From assembly GCA_007026445.1 (NCBI GenBank), contig VDMD01000008.1:434001-498000 (forward strand): a stretch of 64,000 bases of DNA, written 5' to 3'. Shown here one piece after another: positions 56,275-64,000 of the stretch. A program made the position numbers and the translations under genes. This stretch comes from Schizophyllum amplum (Eukaryota; Basidiomycota; Agaricomycetes; Agaricales; Schizophyllaceae). The first letter of the stretch is position 1, and the number at the start of each line of letters is the position of its first letter. Below the pieces are notes generated by a model. It was not told the DNA's origin. It ran no database searches and saw only the letters and a list, made by a program, of their open reading frames with translations.

Positions 56275-57936
56275 ATGAACGATTCGACGGTAGCATCGGA
56301 CAGCGGCGGTTACGAGTTCACGCTCACCCAGGACTGGTTTAGCGGGAACGTGGCCTCATGGAGAGCGCTGTTCTCCCGTGTCACCGCTAGGGCACCCCGC
56401 GCGCTTGAAATTGGTACATGGGAAGGCCGTTCGTCAGTCTTCCTTCTGCAAGAGTTGTGCAAGGACACTGGCGAGCTGGTGACCATCGACCATTACGACT
56501 TGCTGCAGACGGAGGAAGGACGCAAGCGGCGCGCCCGAGTAGGCCACAACCTGGGCATCGCGGGCGGAGCTTCCCGCGTCATCGAAGCCTTCAGCGTCCC
56601 CGGCTTGATGAGCGTCTTGGGCGAAGAGACCACGTCCGCCGCACCCGGCTTCGACTGGATCTATGTCGACGGGTCGCATCGCGCCGACGATACTCTGTTG
56701 GACGGCGAGCTCGTGTGGCGCCTGGCGAGAGCTGGCGCGATCATCATCTTCGACGACTACTGCTGGCCGGCAGAGAGCGACGGCAGCATGCTGCATCCGC
56801 GTCGCGGCATAGATGCGTTCCTACAGCTGCACGCTGAAGAGTACGAGCGACTGTCGCAGCCGGGAGAATATCAGATGGTCATCCAAAAGCACGTCGACAT
56901 GCGTATTGGATGGGCGCATAAAGATGCCGGGGGTGCTGCCGTTCAGACCGCCCTTGACTACGGCGTCAACCTTGGGCTCGCGGTCAACAGCGACTACGCG
57001 ATGCCTGCCACGGTTGCCATTCACAGCGCCGTTCAGGCTCTGACGACGCGCTGCACGGTGTACGTGATGGATTGCGGGTTGTCGGGCGAAGACAGGGAAA
57101 AGATTGTCGCCCTACCCGCACCGGCGAGTGAGCGCGTCAGCTTCGTCTTCTTGCAGCCCTCTGAGGACGACCTCTGCTGCGCATATGGGGCTACATGGGC
57201 GAAGATTGACATGGTGCGACGCATTCCGGCGGAGCGCGTGCTGTATCTCGATGCAGACGTGCTCGTCATGGGCGATTTGGTGCCGCTCTGGACGACAGAT
57301 CTGAAAGGGAAGGCGCTGGGAGCGGCGGCAGACGTCGGACACCCGAAGGGTCACGCAAGCCTCGACGAGCAGGTTTCGAGGTACTTCAATGCCGGAGTCC
57401 TTCTGATGGATTTGGCGAAGATGCGCGGCAGTATCGACGACCTGCTGCGCCTCGCGCGGTCGTCGCTGTCCTCTTCCTACAAGGATCAAGATTGTCTCAA
57501 CGCGCATTTCGCGGACGACTGGACGGAGTTGTCGCTCAAGTACAACGCCCAGGGTGTCGGTGAGATCCTAGTGCTGCACTTAGTCAGGCCGTCTTCGCTG
57601 ACATTTCGTGAAGGGACTTACGCCGACATCATCACTGAGGAGAGGAGCATCCTGGACTTGGCCAGTATGTCTGATCCTGTCATCGTACACTTCACCGGCC
57701 CCGTCCACCCACCTCTCGTGGCCGTTTTGAACCCGTGGGTGCAGCCATACACCGCCAAGCCGTGGGGTTACGCGGGTGCGCCAGGCCACAAGTTTGCTGC
57801 CGTATGGTGGGAGTCCCTGGAGAAGACGGAATGGCGAGGGATTAGGGACACTGCGGCGTACAAGGGTCGTCAGAGGTCAGAGAAAGAAAAGGCAGTCGAG
57901 GACGCCCGTTCCCAGTTCCTGGAGCTTCTTAAGTAG
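56275..57936 (+). CDS. Fusion: class I methyltransferase + GT8 glycosyltransferase
   Basis: Single exon, 553 residues from ATG 56275 (MNDSTVASDSGGYEFTLTQD). The N-terminal half is a Methyltransf_24-type SAM enzyme: ALEIGTWEGRSSVFLLQELC (motif I), TGELVTIDHYDLL, FDWIYVDGSHRADDTLLDGE, AIIIFDDYCWPAE. The C-terminal half is a GT8 domain: GVNLGLAVNSDYAMPATVAI, IDMVRRIPAERVLYLDADVL (DxD manganese site), FNAGVLLMDLAKMRG, DQDCLNAHF, VIVHFTGPVHPP and KPWGYAG. No signal peptide or membrane helix, so cytosolic or cytosol-facing. The open frame extends 42 nt upstream without an ATG. Fused to methylation, it would add and cap a sugar. Lack of introns in a long gene, in an intron-rich genome, is consistent with transfer or retro-duplication but does not prove it. 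Confidence 0.88.
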   Translation: MNDSTVASDSGGYEFTLTQDWFSGNVASWRALFSRVTARAPRALEIGTWEGRSSVFLLQELCKDTGELVTIDHYDLLQTEEGRKRRARVGHNLGIAGGASRVIEAFSVPGLMSVLGEETTSAAPGFDWIYVDGSHRADDTLLDGELVWRLARAGAIIIFDDYCWPAESDGSMLHPRRGIDAFLQLHAEEYERLSQPGEYQMVIQKHVDMRIGWAHKDAGGAAVQTALDYGVNLGLAVNSDYAMPATVAIHSAVQALTTRCTVYVMDCGLSGEDREKIVALPAPASERVSFVFLQPSEDDLCCAYGATWAKIDMVRRIPAERVLYLDADVLVMGDLVPLWTTDLKGKALGAAADVGHPKGHASLDEQVSRYFNAGVLLMDLAKMRGSIDDLLRLARSSLSSSYKDQDCLNAHFADDWTELSLKYNAQGVGEILVLHLVRPSSLTFREGTYADIITEERSILDLASMSDPVIVHFTGPVHPPLVAVLNPWVQPYTAKPWGYAGAPGHKFAAVWWESLEKTEWRGIRDTAAYKGRQRSEKEKAVEDARSQFLELLK

Positions 57937-58986
57937 CGTGCGTCGCAGATGATTTGTCTATGTGTGTTGTTTGCAGTCGTCTTGTGTACATCGGACAATG
58001 AAAAGCAGAGGCTTTGCATGACGCTCGTTGTGACCTTTAGATGGCTGTTTGGAGTTGGATGCGACGGGAAATTTCCGCCATCAGCGTTTGGTTGGCACGT
58101 GACTTAAATCCGAGGCGCCCATGCACGCCCATAGCGACACTCGAGCGAGGCTGGAGTTCGGGCTGAAGCAAGTTTCGCATCGAGAAGCGCAGAACCTGAC
58201 CTCTCAGATCCAGATCCCACGGCAGAGATGGTTAGACTGGCCCGCGATAGCAGAAGCTGAGCACGGTCAGGTCGTCCTCAGACTCAAGCGCTGAAGGTCA
58301 GTCAGGAAGTGCGCAGAGTTGCCATTACCAGACGATATCATGGGTACTAACAGAGAGAAATAGGTACACGTCACGATACTATACGTATCTATAAGTAATA
58401 GTACAAGGATGCAATGGGAACTCGTTGTGCGGGCGATGGCATATCGTGCGTGCGTACGATGGAATATCGGGCGTGCGTACGATGGGATATCGTGCGTGCG
58501 GCGAGGAATCGTGAGTGCGATGCATTATACGAATTAGAAAAGGATGAGTTTTTGACGGACAGTACGAGTAGAAAGAATATCCCAGTCCAGCGAACGGGAA
58601 CCGAGAGATATGACGGGAGACGGAATGTGGCGGGAGATGGAACGTAGAAAGGTAGACTACGTGCCACGCTCTGGGCGCAGCACGCGCACCGATATGGGAG
58701 GGGAAGATGCAGGAGAGATACGAGCCGGGTAACGTGAATGGGATCAAACCGATGCGCGCGGCGCAGAGGAAAGAATACTCGAGAAAAGGGATTGCCGTAG
58801 TGGGAGTAAAGGGACTACCAGAGCGGAAGGAAAGAAAATCGAAATGGGCGTGTGTAAGGGACGGAGGAAACAGCAAGAAGTTACACCTCCTTACATCACG
58901 GCCTTGGGTTTGGGTCTCTCTTCTGCCCGGCAGCAGGCCCCTCCTGGCCCGGCGGCACCGTCCATCCTAGCGCGGTGATAGATCTC
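57937..58986. other. Intergenic between convergent genes, with minisatellite
   Basis: About 1 kb. It includes the 23-bp tandem repeat at 58435-58500 and otherwise nothing recognised; a pyrimidine-rich minus-strand frame at 58379-58876 has no family resemblance. Confidence 0.45.
58435..58500 (+). repeat. 23-bp tandem repeat, three units
   Basis: Units start GATGGCATATCG, GATGGAATATCG and GATGGGATATCG, each followed by [TG]GCGTGCGTAC, the last unit truncated. Contains GATATC-like palindromes. Confidence 0.75.
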
Positions 58987-61565
58987 CTAATAGCCTAACC
59001 GCAAATCGCGGTCGCTGAGCTCCACCCCGCTAGCAAGCTTCCAGAAGCGCTGCGCAAGCAGCTCGAGCATGTCTAGCTCTACGACCGAGCACACTGGATC
59101 GCCCTCATCCTTTCTCGCCCGGCAGAAAAAGATGATGTCCTTGATGTATCTGTGCACCAATACCCATCAGCATCGGCGATGTGGCAGCGCGGTGAAGCAG
59201 GTGACAAGCGGGAAACAGAAGACCGAGGGAGCAAGAGAAAGAGAAAGGAAACAGGAAGCAAGAGAAGGAGACAATCCAAGAGATGTGCAACACTCACGCA
59301 TCCACATGCCGCGGCATAACAGGAAGGCCCCGTACAGAGCGCGCCTGGAACTCCGCGTCGATGACCATCAACGGTAGCTCGGGCTTCTTGGGCTGGTGCG
59401 GCGTCGTCTGCTCGCCGTTTGGCGGGCTCTCGCTACTGCTCTCGCTTCGCGGCCGGTCGTACACGACCTCCCGATTGTAGGGGAAGGACCCCAGGCGGTG
59501 GGTATAGCCCCTGCCCACATCGAGATGCCTTGGCACGTATTGCCTTCTGTCATCGTAGTCTCTACCGTACTCCCTTCCCGAGCGGTAGTCTCGCTCTGCG
59601 TCATGGTCCCTCTCCACCCCGTAGTCCCTATCCGGGCTGAGCTCCCTCGACGATGGGGGCCTCCGGGCCGCTTGCATCGACGGCGACGGTGGCCGGTCTG
59701 AGTCCCTCAGCCCTTGGGACACCCGCCATGCCTGGTCGGCCTCCCTGACGTACAGATCGCGCATGGCCGGCTGGCGGCGCGAGGTCTGATGCGGAGGCGG
59801 CTCATAAGCGTAAGAGGTGGACGTCGATGCGTGATTCGACGCCGACGTAGGATTCGGCGGAGACCGCGGTTTCCCAGAGGGACCGTATTGCGCGTATACG
59901 CGCAGGTCCTCAAATCTCTTCGAAAACGGGTCCTGGTCGGGGAAATGATCCGGAGGCCGCACGAAGCCCTGGTTGTTGGAGGATGGCGGGGGAGGCAGAT
60001 TGCGGCGCGTCTCACGAAGGGCGTCGACGCCGGGAAAGCAGCCAAGCCTTGATGCCAAGTCAGTACGTGACAGACAAAGGGGGAAAGGGCTCAGCAGGTA
60101 GGAAGAGAGGTGGCTGGTAAGGGAGCGAAGGTACAATATGAAGTGGATTGTAACGGGCCAGAATGCAAAAAGAATTGACGAGGGATAGCAGACTTGATGC
60201 AGACCTGATACCTGCACGCGACTTGAAGGCTTCGACCCAGCCTGCGCTGGCCTTGAAGTCACGAAGGTCGGGATAGTTAAGCTGCATGTATCGAGTCAAT
60301 CGCTGCAGGTTTGCGTATAGTCCTCACGCGCACCTCTCGCGCAATCTCAAGGGCGCGTTCCCGAATGATGTTGTCTGTGATGAGTATCTGCTTCGTGCGA
60401 AGGCCGTCCAGGTAGTCTTCCAGATGCTGCTCAATGAACGGATACTTTATCGGCCTGCGTGAGTTTCAGATGAGCGCGAGTAGGCATTGAAGGGGAATAG
60501 CGACAGGCACCTGTTCTTCGCCCGATCGCTCTCCTCGTCCGGCCGCGCAAGCCACTCCTTGCGGTTCTTGAGGATCTTGCTGACCGTGCTGCGCTCGATG
60601 TGGAAGTGGAGGGCAATATCCTCCTGGCGCTTGGAGGGGTGGTCGGCCGCGTAGATGCAGATCTTCTTGCGGTCCATCGTCGTCAGCTTCGTCTTTGTCT
60701 TCATACGGGGGATGTGGCCGGCATCGGTGGTGTCGGACTGTGCGCGGGCATGGCGCGGGCGCGACTTGGGGGCGCCGGAAGCGTCATTGAGGGCGGACTG
60801 GGGCGGCAACGGCGGAGTGGGGGGCGGCTGCTGGGGGTGTGAGGGCGGCGGGGCCAGATCGGAGTAGCCATGAGGGGGTTGTGGAGCGGCCCGCCAGGAT
60901 GCGGCGCCCTTGTCAGACGGGCGATCGTATATGGGGGGCAGATTGTGGGTGGGGACGGGCCCGGGTTCGCCGAGGATGGGGGGCAGGGCGAAGCGGCGGG
61001 AGTCGGGGCCGGCGCTGCCGTTGGGGTACGGCTGGGAGGTGCCGGTGCCGTCGGAGTATGGCCGCGGGTGGGAGCCGGAGCTGTTGCTGGAAAAGGTGGC
61101 GCTCGAGTCGGCGCCCTCGCTGCCGTGGCGGGCGTGGTAGGCGGATGTGGACGCGTATGCGACGGGCGACGAGCGGTGCCTGCGCCGGTCCGGGCCGCTG
61201 CTGGGCGCGCGCTGCGCGTCGTTGGGTGACGGTGGCGCTGGCGGGGCGAGCATGTCTGGGGGCATCGGGAGCTGCAGAGTTCCGTAGCTGCTGCCAAAGT
61301 AGTTGCCCGTGCCCGCGCCCTGGCCGTTGCCGTTGCCGTACGCGGCCGCGCTCGGGCTCAGGCTGCCCGTGCCGTGCGCGCTGTCGGGTGGATACGCGTC
61401 CCAGCGCTGCGGGGGCGCGCTGCTGCTGTCCGCGCTGCGTGGGGAGGGGAGGGCATCGCGGGCGGCGGGGGCGCCGACATCGAGGAAAGCGGGATGATCC
61501 GCGCTCGCCATCTCGTAGTCCTCCTGCTGATGGCCGGACGATCCCTCGACCCGTGTGCTCGACAT
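58987..61565 (-). CDS. CENP-B-type HTH DNA-binding protein
   Basis: Starts MSSTRVEGSSGHQQEDYEMA with about 285 Pro/Ser/Gly-rich, probably disordered residues. Then comes a Psq/CENP-B N-type HTH, KLTTMDRKKICIYAADHPSK, RQEDIALHFHIERSTVSKIL, followed across an intron by the second HTH: PIKYPFIEQHLEDYLDGLRT, IREKALEIARE-like helix, YPDLRDFKASAGWVEAFKSR. The C-terminal half is basic and Arg/Asp/Ser-rich, closing with VIDAEFQARSVRGLPVMPRH, IKDIIFFCRARKDEGDP and LLAQRFWKLASGVELSDRDL. No DDE transposase domain. Relatives are centromere/heterochromatin binders (fission yeast Cbh/Abp1) or transcription regulators. Last intron is 124 bp. Last exon was traced in frame to the stop at 58987. Confidence 0.85.
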
Positions 61566-62217
61566 GTCCTGTGGCGCGCTCGAGAGGCGCGCGCGTGCGG
61601 ATGCCCGATAATGAGCGCAGATGACGATGTCGTGCGCTGCAAGGGGCGCTGTTTCGCTCGTCGTCGGGGTGCGCTATGCTACCGAGTGCCGGCCGTCGTC
61701 GTCGACGGTCTCGTCTTATCCCAAAGTGCTCGAGCTCGCTGGCCACAGCCGTCAGCTCGTACGCTGGATCATGGGCTGCCCGCTTGAGATTTCGGTAAAA
61801 AGACGTGAGCCTCGTGCCGCGCTTGCGCAGTCACAATTCTCGTCACATATGGCCCATTTGGACATATCCCCGCCCGTTCTCAATGACAACGATGCCGCAA
61901 ACTCTGCGAATACTTGAGCTGGAGGGAGAAATGTCATCATCGCCGCCACCACACCATCAACATGTGCGTGCGACAAGATGAGGCAAGATGGTGGAGGCTA
62001 TGGCACAGAGACGACCAGACTGCACTTCTACTTGTGTTATGTACTTGCAGATTCACACGCTTGATTGATTCAGCGTATCACAGAACTCGACCTTCCTCAG
62101 TAATGTCCAGCGTCAGCCCAGCACTGGCCAACAAGTTGATAGAAAATACACAGGCCATCACATGAAGCTCCGGCACCAGCGGACATACGTTTGTGCGTTC
62201 AAGCCACAGCCACGACC
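61566..62217. other. Intergenic
   Basis: 650 bp upstream of the CENP-B-type gene and downstream of ISY1. No gene recognised. Confidence 0.4.
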
Positions 62218-63583
62218 CTATTGTCCAAAGTACTCCTCCACCAACGCCTTCTTCCTCAAGTCCAACAACAGCTCCTCCATATCCGTCCGCGACGGCAATG
62301 TCGGCGGCAGCAAACTCTCGGTCGTGAGGAAGGGAATATAGGACGCAGCCGCCTGCGCGTGCTGATAGGCGGGGTCCGCGGGCGTGAGGGTCGTCGTCGT
62401 CGCAGCAGCAGCGCCGCTCTCAGTTTTTGAGCGCTTCGGATCGTCCTCGGCGGCAGCCATGTCTGTGTCGCCGTCCGCGTCCGCTTTGCGCTTGGTTGAC
62501 GAGCGCGCGTCGTCTGCTTGCCCACTGACTGCGCGCACCGTGCTCGGGGGTACGGGTGGAGGTTTGGTCGTCTCCGGCAATCCCAGGGCTTCCCGCACGA
62601 CGGTGAACGCATCGGCCCATTCTGCAGGAGTCAGGGTTCAATGCCACAGAATCTTGGCCATAAAGTTGACCAGCACGTACCTTCCTCTTCCGCATTCCGC
62701 TCATACTCCAACAACGCCTCATCCGCCTCGTCCACATCGCCATAGTACGCCGGCCCCTGGCCCATGAACTTTTTGTAAAAGGCGAGCGCCTGGTTCTCCT
62801 CCTCCTCCTCGTTCTTCTTGCTCTGGAACAGCTCGCGCACGCCTGGGAGGTCCTTGGCGCGGCCAAAGTATCTGTGACGGGAGTTTCAGCGGGGGAGAAC
62901 ATGGTACGGGGGAACACAGCACGGGGGAACACAGCACGGGGGAAGATAGCGGGGGGAAATAAGCAGCCGATCAAACACAGAAACGCACTTGTATCCCTTG
63001 GTGCCCGGGACCTCCTTCCCGTCCGCGTCCAGCATGGCAACATTGCGCCTGTAGTTGGCGCCGCCGAGCGCGATGATCTGGTTCTCCCAGTGCCGCTTCT
63101 CGCGCAGGAGCTTGTTGATCTCGTCGTTCAAGTCGCGCACCTCGTACTCGGTTAGACCGGCTGCAAAGCGAGCGTCAGTGCGTGCATGGAACTACAAACC
63201 AGCGCGTATGTGGCAGAGTGAATGGGATGAAGATGGTGCAAGGACGAGGACGATGGCGTGAAGAGGTATGTATGACATTGACGGTAAGGCTGAAGACAAT
63301 GATCGAAAGGAGGGAAGGTAGGCCGCAGCACACGCACCGTCCTGAATCTTTGACACCTTCCTGCTGATCTCCCTCAGAATCTCTCCTCGCCAGCGCTCGC
63401 ACTCGCGCATGCTCTTGCACGCGCTCGCCATCCGTGGACGGCGGTCCCCGCGCGTCCCGAGGCCCAGCTCGGCCGCCTGCGCCTCGCGGAAGCGGTACAG
63501 CATGGATTGCGCTTTCTCCTCATTGCGAGCCTGTGCGGCTAGGTTAGTAGGCGGGGGAGGGGGATAGAGGGAGGACGTGCCAT
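62218..63583 (-). CDS. ISY1: Pre-mRNA splicing factor ISY1
   Basis: NTC-associated spliceosome protein acting at the first catalytic step. Exon 1 is 7 nt (ATGGCAC from 63583), then an intron with branch CTAAC next to its AG, giving MAPAQARNEEKAQSMLYRFR, the conserved start. Family blocks: EAQAAELGLGTRGDRRPRMA, CERWRGEILREISRKVSKIQ, GLTEYEVRDLNDEINKLLRE, KRHWENQIIALGGANYRRN, YFGRAKDLPGVRELFQ, FMGQGPAYYGDVDEADEALL, and a divergent Thr/Ala-rich tail ending LVEEYFGQ. Four introns, all in phase; one of about 180 bp and one holding a minisatellite. An unspliced frame opens at 63614, but the spliced start matches the family better. No anomalies in the core. Confidence 0.92.
62891..62955 (+). repeat. 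15-bp minisatellite in an ISY1 intron
   Basis: About four units of GGGGGAACACAGCAC, the outer ones degenerate, lie within the intron between ...KGYK and YFGRAKD. On the sense (minus) strand it is a C-rich pyrimidine-heavy run close to the acceptor. Confidence 0.7.
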
Positions 63584-64000
63584 TTCGTGGTAGTGGTCGA
63601 GTGCGAAGGGGCACCGCGCTGACGCGTTACGTCAGCAAATGATCGGTGCAATCGGACCGGCTCTCTAAACGTTCTTGGCACTCAGAACTTGACCAGAACT
63701 TTCACGTTGAACCCCTTGACGATTGGATAAAATTGACAGGGAAGGCGGCGCCCTCGTACGCTGGTTCACGTTTGCTACGTCTGATAGATGACGACGGTCA
63801 AGCTCGATATCTTGAATGGGCGTTCCAGTGCTTCCGAATAGACTGCCAGTTCTTCTATGACCTCTTGACTTTTCAAGTTCAGGTTTGTGGAGGAAATCAG
63901 CGATTTTGTTGATCCCAACGCGCGCTAGACTTCTAGAACTACGCTGCTCTCATAATTCGCGGTTCATACCAACAAGGTGAGAACAGGACTTTGCCGCCCG
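63584..64000. other. Right edge, no recognised gene
   Basis: Promoter of ISY1 and 400 bp of sequence with a short plus-strand frame (63646-63912) that I cannot tie to a family. It may belong to a gene continuing beyond the window. Confidence 0.35.

Noticed and set aside
60839..61624. 261-residue plus-strand open frame
   Set aside because: Mirror of the Pro/Ser/Gly-rich N-terminus of the CENP-B-type protein; compositionally biased with no family resemblance.
1..64000. CRISPR arrays, operons, Shine-Dalgarno sites, replication origins
   Set aside because: The window is eukaryotic nuclear DNA; tandem repeats found are minisatellites without spacer structure.

Overview
The window is nuclear DNA of a filamentous basidiomycete, most likely a wood-decay agaricomycete. 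Coding sequence is split by many introns of about 45-60 bp with GTxxGT donors. Gene families typical of this group occur: DUF6534-like seven-helix membrane proteins, MYND-finger proteins, F-box proteins, a fungal NAPE-PLD and EthD-like barrels. Gene starts are often preceded by a TATAAA box, and many neighbours are divergent with very short shared promoters.

Layout. 0-6.4 kb: the 3' end of an MFS transporter, two tandem paralogues for very small Cys-rich proteins, then about 3.5 kb of repeats (a near-perfect 726-bp foldback element and other inverted repeats) ending at an intron-containing tRNA-Trp(CCA). 6.4-25.9 kb: intact single-copy genes: EthD-like barrel protein, large-loop MFS transporter, rRNA-processing factor EBP2, an LRR/F-box-like orphan, a 544-bp TA-flanked MITE, transaldolase, an orphan with a Cys/His tail, a MYND protein, an alpha/beta hydrolase, an F-box protein and the GPI-remodelling protein PER1. 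26.3-29.0 kb: two tandem paralogues built from a repeated module of about 45 residues (HPNG...IRDV...VY...IP...CYPF...VTPEQV) that I cannot assign to any known family. 29.5-41.4 kb: mitochondrial coiled-coil protein, POP1 (RNase P/MRP), ARPC5, a PLK4-like kinase and a thimet-type oligopeptidase. 42.2-52.4 kb: small secreted protein, NAPE-PLD, DUF6534-like membrane protein, secreted EEP nuclease, Ser-rich secreted protein. 52.6-57.9 kb: a divergent pair of multidomain sugar enzymes (epimerase + two glycosyltransferases; methyltransferase + GT8). 59.0-63.6 kb: a CENP-B-type HTH protein and splicing factor ISY1.

Two regions deserve attention. The HPNG-module genes look like a recently duplicated, undescribed repeat-protein family. 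The head-to-head sugar-enzyme pair looks like a two-gene pathway for making and decorating a glycan with an epimerised nucleotide sugar.

Caution on sequence quality: between about 30.7 and 55.1 kb seven recognisable genes (POP1, ARPC5, PLK4-like, oligopeptidase, small secreted protein, EEP nuclease, epimerase-GT) carry reading-frame breaks, nearly all explained by one missing base, whereas genes outside this stretch read through cleanly. This is more easily explained by consensus errors than by simultaneous loss of essential genes. Exon boundaries were inferred by eye from splice consensus and continuity of protein families.
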